Shown: positions 25,400 to 33,225 of the stretch, in pieces
How positions within the stretch are numbered: position 1 is the first letter of the stretch
Layout of the letters: each line of letters opens with the position of its first letter
Source: Planctomycetota bacterium
GTDB taxonomy: Bacteria; Planctomycetota; JACOTG01
Assembly (NCBI GenBank): GCA_016178505.1
Contig: JACOTG010000305.1
Coordinates: forward strand, 1 to 49,271
Reading direction: 5' to 3'
DNA length: 49,271 nucleotides
The notes under the pieces: generated by a model
The model's database searches: none
What the model was told of the DNA's origin: nothing
What the model saw: only the letters and a program-made list of their open reading frames with translations
Position numbers and translations under genes: made by a program

Positions 25400-27396
25400 G
25401 CCGTACCCCACAATCCGCGGATCGAGACCCAGGCGAGCGCGAGGACGACGACGACCGCGATGTACACCAGGTACACGTGGATCTTGCCCTGCTGGAGGAC
25501 CCGGAGTCTGGCGAATCGCTCTGCCCAGCGTCCAAAGAACGGCTCGTATACTCGGTCGCTCACGGGGTCGGGGCACTCAGCTGTGAAGCGGCTTTCGGCC
25601 GGAAACAAGCCGCGTGGGAGCTGCCCGCCGATCCGCGGTCGGAGAAATCGCGGGAGCAGGTGCTCGGAAATCGTCTCCGCGAAGGAGCGCCCTGTGTACT
25701 GCATCCTGACTGTGGGCTTGACGTATCCACAACCCCAGGTCGGAGCGTCCTTCCGCGTTGGCTTTCGCGACCGTGCGATCAGCAGGAAAGTTGCCGCGAC
25801 GAAGGCAACGATCGTCCACGCATTGATGACGCCTACGATTTGGAGAGGGGTGTCTGATGTCTCCAGTCGCAGCAACGACCGACTGGCTTCGGTACCCAAG
25901 ACCTGATCCAGCACGTGACGCATCTGTCCGGTGACCACTCGAGGGATCAGTGCGGCGGTGACGCACAACCCTGCGAGAATCGCCATCGGGCCGAGCATCC
26001 AAGCGGACGATTCGTGTGCGAGCTCGGCTGCCTTGCTTCTCGGCGAACCCAATAGCACCACGCCCGTGAGCCGAACGAAGGCGATTGCGGCGAGGCCACC
26101 GATCAGGGCAAGGAGGCCGATCGTCAAGAGCGGGGCCAGTCCGGAAGCTCCGGTGCTCGAGGAATTGCAACGGAGAAGGCTCGAGTAGATCAGCCACTTG
26201 CTGACGAACCCATTCAGTGGAGGCAGCGATGCGATCGCAACCGCGCCCACTATCAGGGCGCTCGCGGTCCAGGGCATCCTCTTCATCAACCCACCCTGCT
26301 TCTCCATGTCCGCCGTCCCCGTGCCGTGCAGGACGCTGCCCGCGGCGAAGAACATCAGGCACTTCATGAGGCCGTGATTCCAAACATGAAGGAGCGCGGC
26401 GGTCATGCCCAGGACTGCCACGGTAGGGAGCCTGTTGGCCCAACCCCAAAGTCCGATGCCCAACGCGAGACCTATCAACCCCATGTTCTCGATGCTGGAA
26501 TAGGCGAGCACGCGCTTCATGTCGCGCTGATGCAGGGCCAGCGAAATGCCCACCAGCGCGGTGAGCAATCCCAGAGCGCCCAGTGTGAGTCCCCACCACG
26601 GAGCGGGGGGACCCATGAAAGTCACGATGCGCACCAAACCATAAATGCCCATTTTGATCATGACGCCGGACATCAAGGCGGACACATGAGACGGAGCGGC
26701 AGGATGCGCTTCGGGAAGCCAGACGTGAAAAGGAACGAACCCAGCCTTCGCTCCAAACCCGATCGTGGCCAATACGAAGACGACGCCCGCCGTGACCGAA
26801 TCGGTGGCCGGCATGTCTTGAATGACGTCGAATTCGAGGCTTCCTGCCCGGCGACCCAACAGCACGAATGCGGCGAAGATGAACGCCACTCCAAGGTGAG
26901 TCGCGACGAGATAGATCCAGCCCGCTCGACGCACTTCTGCCTTTTCGTGTTCGAACGTGACCAAGAAGTACGCAGACAGCGACATGACTTCCCACGCCAC
27001 GAGGAACAGAAAAGCGGTGCGAGCAATAACGACCGAGATCATCCCGGCAACGAACAGATTGAAGAAGAACCAGGTGCTGCCGAGCGATTTCTTGTCGCGG
27101 TAGGCGAGCAGGTAGTTGCCGCCGTAAATGGCAGCGAGTGCCGATAGGCCGAGGATCGGCAATAAAAAGAAGGCGCTGAGGGGATCTATTCCAATGCAGA
27201 ACGCTCCATGGAAAAGATCCCAGGTAAGGCGCACCGACTCCGATGTGCCCGCGCACAAAATGCGAACTGTCGGTACTAGGGCGACCCCGCACATGACGAG
27301 GGTGCACCCGACGCCGAGCACGGTTTGCAGGGATGCACGCGATGCGCTCGATGCGTCGGCACCGGGCGACGATCCGTGATTCGCCGGCACGTCCAT
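25396..27396 (-). CDS. Antiporter-like membrane subunit, HyfB type (copy 1)
   Basis: A 666-residue paralogue of the next gene, with the same landmarks: LVAWEVMSLSAYFLV, GFGAKAGFVPFHVWLPEAHP, PSHVSALMSGVMIKMGIYG, YSSIENMGLIGLALG and LLHVWNHGLMKCLMF. The C-terminal region repeats WGCGYVKPTVRMQYTGRSFA. The true start is ATG 27396: it lies one base after the stop (27398-27400) of the HTH-EIIA gene, behind a GGGAAG, and an upstream in-frame ATG at 27531 would lie inside that gene. It is therefore the first structural subunit of the complex, and its expression is tightly tied to the regulator upstream. Together with copy 2 and the HyfF-like protein, the complex has three antiporter-like subunits. 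Confidence 0.87.
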   Translation of the reverse strand: MDVPANHGSSPGADASSASRASLQTVLGVGCTLVMCGVALVPTVRILCAGTSESVRLTWDLFHGAFCIGIDPLSAFFLLPILGLSALAAIYGGNYLLAYRDKKSLGSTWFFFNLFVAGMISVVIARTAFLFLVAWEVMSLSAYFLVTFEHEKAEVRRAGWIYLVATHLGVAFIFAAFVLLGRRAGSLEFDVIQDMPATDSVTAGVVFVLATIGFGAKAGFVPFHVWLPEAHPAAPSHVSALMSGVMIKMGIYGLVRIVTFMGPPAPWWGLTLGALGLLTALVGISLALHQRDMKRVLAYSSIENMGLIGLALGIGLWGWANRLPTVAVLGMTAALLHVWNHGLMKCLMFFAAGSVLHGTGTADMEKQGGLMKRMPWTASALIVGAVAIASLPPLNGFVSKWLIYSSLLRCNSSSTGASGLAPLLTIGLLALIGGLAAIAFVRLTGVVLLGSPRSKAAELAHESSAWMLGPMAILAGLCVTAALIPRVVTGQMRHVLDQVLGTEASRSLLRLETSDTPLQIVGVINAWTIVAFVAATFLLIARSRKPTRKDAPTWGCGYVKPTVRMQYTGRSFAETISEHLLPRFLRPRIGGQLPRGLFPAESRFTAECPDPVSDRVYEPFFGRWAERFARLRVLQQGKIHVYLVYIAVVVVLALAWVSIRGLWGTA

Positions 27397-27397
27397 G

Positions 27398-28105
27398 CTA
27401 GCGATGGGTTCTTCCCATCTTGTTTCCGCGTGTTGCGAGAGCGAGCTCGACGCGGCGCGCTTCGTGCAAGATCTGTTCTCGCTTCCCTTGGCGCTGAACG
27501 ACCGTTTTGAACCCGTCGTCGTGAAGGGCAAAGGACAGCATCGATAGCAGCTGCAAGTGGCTCCGCATGGTCGGGCAAATCAGCGAGAAGAAAACCTGGA
27601 CGGGTATGCCATCGAGCGCCCCGAAATTCACAGGCCGCTCGAGGAAACAGAGCGTCACCATCGGCTTCGCGACGTGGAGGACGATTGGATTCCGCACGTG
27701 CGGGAGGGCGATGCCATTGCCGATCGCCGTGGTTGCCGAGGCTTCGCGAGCTAGAAAAAGCCGGAACAGCAATTCGCGATCGATCCCATCGGGAAGCGGC
27801 AGCACCTGGACCAAAGCTCTCAGCGCTTGCTCTTTGCTGGTGTCCTGGAGCTGATAGAAGATCCCTCCGGCTTCGAGAGCCTCGACCAGGCTCGGAACCG
27901 GTTCGTCCTCCGACTCCAAATGGTCAAACATGTCCACGGAGACTTTGATCTGGTTGGCGGTCGCCCACTCGAGCAGCTCTGCCCGATTGAAGCGATGCTG
28001 GCCGCCCACGTGATGCGAAGGCAGGCTCCGTTGCTTGATCCACCGAGTCACGGTGGACTCGGACACATTGAGGAACCGACTCACGTCACGAACCGTCAAT
28101 TGCAT
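27398..28105 (-). CDS. HTH-EIIA regulator 2 (excisionase-type HTH plus PTS EIIA domain)
   Basis: 235 residues. Residues 1 to about 55 form an excisionase/MerR-like helix-turn-helix (TVRDVSRFLNVSESTVTRWI, with HRFNRAELLEWA). After an acidic linker the EIIA domain of the fructose/nitrogen PTS type spans about 75-225; the phosphorylatable histidine is H136 in GIALPHVRNP, and CFLERPVNFGALDG follows. No PTS membrane component or EI/HPr is encoded in the window, so it is probably a regulatory module, like PtsN. It reads straight into the first complex subunit with one base between stop and ATG. ATG 28105 is supported by GGGGAGA upstream; longer in-frame extensions belong to another frame of the neighbour. 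Confidence 0.88.
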   Translation of the reverse strand: MQLTVRDVSRFLNVSESTVTRWIKQRSLPSHHVGGQHRFNRAELLEWATANQIKVSVDMFDHLESEDEPVPSLVEALEAGGIFYQLQDTSKEQALRALVQVLPLPDGIDRELLFRLFLAREASATTAIGNGIALPHVRNPIVLHVAKPMVTLCFLERPVNFGALDGIPVQVFFSLICPTMRSHLQLLSMLSFALHDDGFKTVVQRQGKREQILHEARRVELALATRGNKMGRTHR

Positions 28106-28167
28106 GACTGTCTCCCCTGGCAGTTGCAAGATTGGATTGTGTTTCGACAGTTCCCACGCGTCATTCA

Positions 28168-28219
28168 GACCCATAGTCGGGTCATTTCGAGGGAGCGCTC
28201 CCGTTCTCGGATACCGAGA
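28168..28219. promoter_or_regulatory. Cluster of short dyads between the two HTH-EIIA genes
   Basis: Within the 212-bp gap are three inverted repeats: GACCC/GGGTC (28168-28172 and 28179-28183), the perfect 12-bp palindrome GGGAGCGCTCCC (28191-28202), and TCTCGG/CCGAGA around a three-base loop (28205-28219). They could be operators for the gene pair or an RNA processing site. No clear sigma-70 or sigma-54 promoter is seen. Confidence 0.3.
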
Positions 28220-28317
28220 GCACTCGGAGAGTCGAGTTGCCCGCAGCGATCGGTTGTTGGCTCGCGGTGGCTTCGCGGCGTCGGCTTGGTGAGGGATCGC
28301 GGTCGACATCGCCATCA

Positions 28318-29010
28318 TCAGTCGCCCTTCGCGTTGGCTGGCGCAAGCGTCGCTTCGGCGCGGCGCGCCTCGGCGAGGATCTCGTCGCGGCTCCCCTGGC
28401 GATGCACCACGCTCTCGAACGCTGGATCGCGAAGCGCGAAGGCCAGCCGCGACAGCAAGTGCAGGTGAGCGCGGACCGTCGGGCTCACCATCGAGAAGAG
28501 TGCGTGCACCGGCTGGCCGTCGATCGCGGCGAAGTCGATTGCCTTCTCGAGAAAGCACAGCGTGACCATCGGCTTCGCGACGTGCAGCACGATCGGATTT
28601 CGAACGTGCGGAATCGCGATGCCGTGGCCGATTCCGGTCGAAGCCATGGCTTCGCGAGCGAGGAGCACGCGAAACAGGAATTCGCGGTCGACCTCGTCCG
28701 GGAGACGCATGGTCTCGACGACCGCGCGAATGGCGGACGGTTTGTCCGTGCCGCCGACCCGATAGAAGATCCCGCCCGCCTGAAGCGCGTCGGAGATCCC
28801 CGGAATCGGCGAGGCGCTCTCCGGCTCGTTGAAGATGTCGGCGGAGACGTTGATCTTGCGCGACGTGGCCCATTCGAGGAGCTCGGCGCGATTGAAGCGG
28901 TACTGCTCGTTCACGCGATAGGCCGGCAAGGTTCCTTGCGCGACCCATCGGTAAACCGATTTCTCGGAGATGTTGAGGAGCTTGGCGACGTCGCGAACCG
29001 TGAGCTGCAT
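28318..29010 (-). CDS. HTH-EIIA regulator 1 (excisionase-type HTH plus PTS EIIA domain)
   Basis: 230 residues, a close paralogue of the next gene, with the same layout: HTH at 1-55 (TVRDVAKLLNISEKSVYRWV, YRFNRAELLEWATS), linker, EIIA domain with H135 in GIAIPHVRNP. In PTS-type regulation phosphorylation of this histidine by an HPr-like donor would report the energy or nutrient state and could change DNA binding or partner binding. A symmetric array of four GGAC half-sites starts 23 bases upstream of the ATG and overlaps a possible -10 (TAAGAT), suggesting autoregulation of the whole nine-gene block. Distance to the next gene is 212 bases, so the downstream genes may also have an internal promoter. 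Confidence 0.88.
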   Translation of the reverse strand: MQLTVRDVAKLLNISEKSVYRWVAQGTLPAYRVNEQYRFNRAELLEWATSRKINVSADIFNEPESASPIPGISDALQAGGIFYRVGGTDKPSAIRAVVETMRLPDEVDREFLFRVLLAREAMASTGIGHGIAIPHVRNPIVLHVAKPMVTLCFLEKAIDFAAIDGQPVHALFSMVSPTVRAHLHLLSRLAFALRDPAFESVVHRQGSRDEILAEARRAEATLAPANAKGD

Positions 29011-29032
29011 GCCCGGGTGACTCTCAAAGGGC

Positions 29033-29074
29033 GGACATCTTAGGACATACTTCGACTATCGTCCACAAACGTCC
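29033..29074. promoter_or_regulatory. Symmetric four-half-site operator candidate upstream of the HTH-EIIA/Ehr block
   Basis: GGAC occurs at 29033 and 29043 and GTCC at 29061 and 29071. Each pair is 10 bp apart (one helical turn), and the whole array is symmetric about position 29053.5 (33-74, 34-73, 35-72, 36-71 and 43-64 through 46-61 all pair). A TAAGAT -10-like hexamer on the minus strand lies inside it (29037-29042). The likely ligand is the downstream HTH-EIIA protein; this is inference. Confidence 0.45.
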
Positions 29075-29106
29075 AATTCTTGACCGCGTTGCGAAAACCG
29101 TACGCC

Positions 29107-29135
29107 GGAGTCGATCGACGATGATCGGCGACTCC
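29107..29135. terminator. Hairpin between the JmjC gene and the HTH-EIIA gene
   Basis: GGAGTCG (29107-29113) pairs perfectly with CGACTCC (29129-29135). On the minus strand a short T-run lies about nine bases downstream, so it could end the JmjC transcript. The region 29011-29260 otherwise holds only the operator and promoter of the next operon. Confidence 0.35.
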
Positions 29136-29260
29136 AATTGGCTCTTGGATAATGCCTTGCAGGCGCTGATCGCGCTTCGGTCCGTCGCGGGAAGGGTTCG
29201 AACGGTACGCGCCCCGTGAATGCCGATGCGGTTGCCGCTCGCCGGGCGGGCGACGACGGG

Positions 29261-30511
29261 CTACGCGAAGTTCCAGCCGTCGAGGGAATCCAGGTCGTCC
29301 GGCTCGATCCGGAGCGGCAGATCGTGGAATGCCACGAGTCCCGATTCGACGAGCGCTCCGATACTCCGCCCGAGGCACGCGATCGCTTCACGATGCAGCG
29401 ACGGCATCAAGACGAAATCGCATGCGATCGATGCGGCAGACGCGGGCACGCGCACCGTCATTCCGTCGCCGGCGAACAACGGAATCGTTCGCGATCGGCG
29501 ATCGACCGCGCCGGCGACTACCGGACGCTGAAACCACAAGCGATTCGCGTCGCGTCGCGTCGCGCCGCGCGTGGAACCGCGTGCGACGTCCCACGCCGCG
29601 AGACCGGCAGCGAGGAGCTTCTGCACCTGGATCGGATCCCGAGCCGAACGCGCGATGCGTGTGCCTGCATCATCGAGAAGTCGCGCGATCGGCGCCGGCG
29701 AGAGCGGATCGAGCGCTGCGTCGAGTTCGAACCTCGCGTCGTCGACGAGCGTGCGAATGGCGTCACGAGGATCGGACTCTGGAAACGTCAGGCTCACCGC
29801 GAGCGAGCGCTCGAAGCAGACGACGCGATGCGGCGTCCGCGGCGGCATGTACAGGAGCGACCCCGGCTCGAGCGCGAGCGTGCGGTACCCTGGCATGCGA
29901 CGGCGAGGGCTCTCGGGTTTCGTTTCGCGCGGCGGCTTCGAGACAGGCCTAGCGCTGCTCGGATCACGCGAACTCTCGTTCATATCCTCGGGCGTGTCCT
30001 CGGAGACCGGCGGGCCGAACGTCACCGTGCGACGTCCCTCGATCTGCAACCAGAACGAGTCGACGTTGCCGTCGTGGTGGAGGCCCATTCCTTCGCGTCC
30101 ATCACCGCCGGCCAGAAAGAGGAACGAGCAAGGATTCCGAAAGGGCCCGAGGAACGCGGCACGAATCGCCACGATCAGCCGCGCGAGACGCGGCAGGACC
30201 TGGTGGGGCTGGACGAGGAAGATCGTGCGACCCTCCGCGAGGAGGCGATCGACGCGCGCGGAATCGGGCGAGCGGTCGTGGTCTCGTTCGAGCACCGCAT
30301 GGAACGGAAGGCCCGAGCGCGCGAGGTCGAGAGATCCGGCGAAGTCGGGCACGATCATTCGATGAGCGCTGTCTCGCGGCGCGAGCACCGCGGACGCACG
30401 CCCGACGGAGGCGTCGCGGAATCGGACGAGATCGATGCGGCTTGCGAACCACGACGCCAGCGGTCCGAGGCATGGCGCGATCGCCGCGCGTCGTCGTCTC
30501 GCGGTCGTCAT
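29261..30511 (-). CDS. JmjC/cupin-type 2-oxoglutarate oxygenase-like protein
   Basis: A 416-residue cytosolic protein with a JmjC (cupin_4, ROXA-like) core at about 95-260: PCSFLFLAGGDG, then GMGLHHDGNVDSFWLQIEG giving the HxD iron-binding motif, a flexible Ser/Arg-rich insertion, and LLYMPPRTPHRVV giving the distal histidine. Such bacterial proteins hydroxylate ribosomal proteins or other substrates using Fe(II) and 2-oxoglutarate. The C-terminal part (about 270-416) resembles the winged-helix/dimer segment of that group only loosely. It follows a small secreted protein by 19 bases, so the two may be co-transcribed. Substrate unknown. Confidence 0.75.
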   Translation of the reverse strand: MTTARRRRAAIAPCLGPLASWFASRIDLVRFRDASVGRASAVLAPRDSAHRMIVPDFAGSLDLARSGLPFHAVLERDHDRSPDSARVDRLLAEGRTIFLVQPHQVLPRLARLIVAIRAAFLGPFRNPCSFLFLAGGDGREGMGLHHDGNVDSFWLQIEGRRTVTFGPPVSEDTPEDMNESSRDPSSARPVSKPPRETKPESPRRRMPGYRTLALEPGSLLYMPPRTPHRVVCFERSLAVSLTFPESDPRDAIRTLVDDARFELDAALDPLSPAPIARLLDDAGTRIARSARDPIQVQKLLAAGLAAWDVARGSTRGATRRDANRLWFQRPVVAGAVDRRSRTIPLFAGDGMTVRVPASAASIACDFVLMPSLHREAIACLGRSIGALVESGLVAFHDLPLRIEPDDLDSLDGWNFA

Positions 30512-30530
30512 CGCGCGGAATCGCGACCGG

Positions 30531-30986
30531 TCACATGAAGTGCAGCGTGAACGACGCGAGGTTCGTGGTTTCGACGTGCCACACGCAATTGCCCGACACG
30601 CGAGTGGGACGTGCCGTGAACACTTGCGCGAAGATCGTCCGGCCGTTGAGGCGAGCGGGCACGGCCACCGGGAAGACGGGATTCACTTGATACACGCCGG
30701 TCGGAGAGACTCGCCCGCGGCTGATCTGGCGCACCGGCTTTTGCAGGTTGACGGTGACCGAAAGCGGCCCGCACGGCGAGCGAAAGGGCCCGAGCACCGT
30801 AGTCCCCGGCCCGAGAGCGAAGCAAAGGACGGCTTGAGAATTCGGGTCGGCGTTGACCACCGTAACCGACATCACGCCGCCCGGCGCAACGTCGGTCGGC
30901 TGAATCGTCAAGTTCGGCTGCGCAACGGCCGCGCGGCCCAGCGCGCAGAGTGCAATGATCAGTAGCGAAATGGAACGAAGCGACAT
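30531..30986 (-). CDS. Small secreted beta-rich protein, unknown function
   Basis: 151 residues with a clear signal peptide (RSISLLIIALCALGRAAVA, cleavage probably before Gln23). The mature part is an Ig-like beta sandwich (QPNLTIQPTDVAPGGVMSVT, FRSPCGPLSVTVNLQ) with several cysteines (at AVLCFALG, RSPCGPL and GNCVWHV). It resembles small exported planctomycete proteins, but no family function is known. It starts behind GAAGGA and is followed after 19 bases by the JmjC gene. Confidence 0.68.
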   Translation of the reverse strand: MSLRSISLLIIALCALGRAAVAQPNLTIQPTDVAPGGVMSVTVVNADPNSQAVLCFALGPGTTVLGPFRSPCGPLSVTVNLQKPVRQISRGRVSPTGVYQVNPVFPVAVPARLNGRTIFAQVFTARPTRVSGNCVWHVETTNLASFTLHFM

Positions 30987-31064
30987 CGGGTGTGCATCCT
31001 TCTCGGTGTTTCGGTGGTACCGCGCGTGCCATTCTCACTCTCGTCGACGATCGCGCGTCTGTCA

Positions 31065-31185
31065 AGGCTCGCCGTCAAGACTTTGGCTTCAGCCACTCAT
31101 CGAGTGTCGAGGCTCGCCGTCAAGACTTTGGCTTCAGCCACTCATCGAGTGTCGAGGCTCGCCGTCAAGACTTTGGCTTCAGCCA
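31065..31185. repeat. Three 45-bp tandem repeats across the 3' end of the S9 peptidase gene
   Basis: Two full units (31065-31109 and 31110-31154) and a partial third (31155-31185) follow head to tail with almost no differences. The third unit holds the last codons and stop of the peptidase gene (minus strand, WLKPKS then stop at 31165-31167); the other two carry the same codons and stop again downstream. Each full unit also has CACTC-ATC-GAGTG, a short hairpin. This is a local expansion of the gene's 3' end, not CRISPR. Confidence 0.9.
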
Positions 31186-33225
31186 TTGATCAAACCAACC
31201 GATCGCCGTTTCATACCAGCGCTCGCTGTTCTGCGGCTTCAGAATCCAATGCCCTTCGTCGGGGAAGTAGAGCATCTTCGACTTCACGCCCATGCGCTGG
31301 AGAGACGTGAACAGCTGAAAGCCCTCTCCGATCGGGACGCGGTAGTCAAGCTCTCCGTGAGTCACGAGAGTCGGCGTCTTGAAGTTCTGCACGAAGCGAT
31401 GCGGCGACCACTTCTCGTAGAGCTCCGGGCTCGTCCACGGCCGGCCTTTGAACTCCCACTCGGGGAACCAAAGTTCCTCGGTCACGCCGTACATGCTCGT
31501 GAGGTTGAACACCCCCGCGTGCGAGAGAAGACACTTGAAGCGGTCCGTGTGTCCGAGGATCCAGTTCACCATGTAGCCGCCGTAGGAACCGCCCGCGGCG
31601 CCCATGCGCTGGTCGTCGACGAACCCGAGCGAAAGCACGTGATCGACGGCTCGCATGATGTCCTCGTAGACGCGCCCGCCCCAGTCGCCGCTGATCTGGT
31701 TCGTGAACTCCTGGCCGAAGCCGGTCGAGCCTCGCGGGTTCGGCATCAACACGACGTAGCCCGCGGCCGCGAACGGCTCGGGATTCCATCGATAGCTGAA
31801 CGCGTCGTCCCACGCACCCTGCGGGCCGCCGTGAATGAGAACGAGGAGCGGATACTTTCGCGACGGGTCGAAGCTCGGCGGCTTCATCAGCCAGGCCTGC
31901 ACGGGCGTGCCGTCGGCGCCGGGAAAACGCACCTCCTCGGCCGGGCGCATGTCGATCTGGCCGAGAAGCGATTCGTTCGTGCGCGTGAGCGCGACCTCGT
32001 TCGTTCCGTCCGCGTTCGCGCGCCAGATCTCGACGGGAGCGTTGAAGCCCTGCCGCGTGAAGACGAGCGTTTTCTGATCGGGAGTGATCTCGACGTCATC
32101 GCTCGAGTGGTTGGTGAGGACAGGCGTCGGCGCCGTGCTCCCATCGGTCGGAAGCGAGTAGACGACGTGGCGCCCTTGGTCCTCGACGCCGAGGAAGAGG
32201 CGCGCATTGTCCGGAGACCACGTGATCGAACCGACCGATCGATCGAACGAGGACGACAGCACTTCTTTCGCCGTCTTCGCCTTGCGGTCGAACAGCATGA
32301 GCCGCCAGCGATCCGCTTCGAAGCCGGGCGTGGTCTGCGCGCGGTACGCGATGAAGCGGCCGTCCGGCGAGTAGACGGGCGAGGCGTCCGCGCCGCCATT
32401 CGCCGAAACGCGCGTGGCCTCGCCGCCGTTCACCGGCACGGTGAAGAGGTCGGTGTTCGTCGAAACCGCCTCCTCGTGATCGGGCCCGCGCTCGAAGCAG
32501 ATCTCCTGGCCGTCCGGTGAGAATGCAAACGGTGCGGGGCCGCCGAGGCTGAATGGTGGCGCATCCGCGTCGCCCGGCGTGAGGTCTCGCGCCGCGCCGC
32601 CGGCCACCGGCACCACGAACACGTGCGAGCGCTTGCCGTCCTTCCACGCGTTCCAATGGCGATAGAGGAGACCGTCGAGCAGCCGCGCTTTCACCTTGCT
32701 CGCTTCGACCTCGTCGAGGCGCTTCTTGTTCGCTGCCTCCGTGGGGCAGTCGGGGTAGACGTCCGACGTGAATGCCAGCCACTTGCCGTCCGGCGACCAC
32801 GCGACGCCGCTCGCCTCCGTGGCGATCGACGTGACCTTGCGCGCTTCGCCGCCGGTCACGTCGATGGCCCAGATCTGCGACGAGCCGTCGCGCGTGCTCA
32901 CGAATGCGATCGTCTTACCGTCCGGCGACCAGCGCGGCGTGTCGTCCGCCTTCTCCGACGACGTGAGTCGACGCGGCGTGCCGCCCGCGACGGGCACCAG
33001 CCAAACGTCGCTGTTGCGCGAGTTCTTCGCCTTGTCGGTCGTGGTGACGACGTAGGCCACGGTCTTTCCGTCGGGCGAGAGCTGCGGGTCGCCGACGCGC
33101 TGGAGCTGGAAGAGGTCGTCGATGGCGAACGGCCGCGCGCCGGGACGCGGGGCCGAGGTCGCGATGCCGGCGATGCCGAGGGCCAGGATGCTGATGGCAA
33201 CAAATCGAACGGACGGTCGGCGCAT
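31165..33225 (-). CDS. Exported S9-family prolyl oligopeptidase-like peptidase
   Basis: A 686-residue secreted peptidase. The signal peptide covers about residues 1-25 (SVRFVAISILALGIAGIATSA). A seven-bladed TolB-like propeller follows, with repeated SPDGK motifs (SPDGKTVAY, SPDGKTIAF, SPDGKWLAF, SPDGQEICF, SPDGRFIAY). The C-terminal alpha/beta hydrolase domain has S547 in GGSYGGYM, D627 in GELDYRVP and H659 in PDEGHWIL, the full S9 triad, and the oxyanion-side HGGP motif. It belongs to the S9C acylaminoacyl/dipeptidyl peptidase branch. ATG 33225 is preferred over the longer frame because GGAGG lies upstream and the signal peptide starts there. The last codons are in a 45-bp repeat. Confidence 0.92.
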   Translation of the reverse strand: MRRPSVRFVAISILALGIAGIATSAPRPGARPFAIDDLFQLQRVGDPQLSPDGKTVAYVVTTTDKAKNSRNSDVWLVPVAGGTPRRLTSSEKADDTPRWSPDGKTIAFVSTRDGSSQIWAIDVTGGEARKVTSIATEASGVAWSPDGKWLAFTSDVYPDCPTEAANKKRLDEVEASKVKARLLDGLLYRHWNAWKDGKRSHVFVVPVAGGAARDLTPGDADAPPFSLGGPAPFAFSPDGQEICFERGPDHEEAVSTNTDLFTVPVNGGEATRVSANGGADASPVYSPDGRFIAYRAQTTPGFEADRWRLMLFDRKAKTAKEVLSSSFDRSVGSITWSPDNARLFLGVEDQGRHVVYSLPTDGSTAPTPVLTNHSSDDVEITPDQKTLVFTRQGFNAPVEIWRANADGTNEVALTRTNESLLGQIDMRPAEEVRFPGADGTPVQAWLMKPPSFDPSRKYPLLVLIHGGPQGAWDDAFSYRWNPEPFAAAGYVVLMPNPRGSTGFGQEFTNQISGDWGGRVYEDIMRAVDHVLSLGFVDDQRMGAAGGSYGGYMVNWILGHTDRFKCLLSHAGVFNLTSMYGVTEELWFPEWEFKGRPWTSPELYEKWSPHRFVQNFKTPTLVTHGELDYRVPIGEGFQLFTSLQRMGVKSKMLYFPDEGHWILKPQNSERWYETAIGWFDQWLKPKS

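Noticed and set aside
18100-27396. Functional [NiFe] hydrogenase or formate hydrogenlyase, or respiratory complex I
   Set aside because: Large subunit lacks both CxxC ligand pairs, no formate dehydrogenase or maturation genes are present, and there is no NADH-oxidising module.
28106-28200. Sigma-54 promoter before HTH-EIIA 2
   Set aside because: A TTGCA is present on the minus strand but there is no TGG at the -24 position.
31065-31185. CRISPR array
   Set aside because: The units are directly adjacent without spacers, the repeated unit contains coding sequence, and no cas gene is present.
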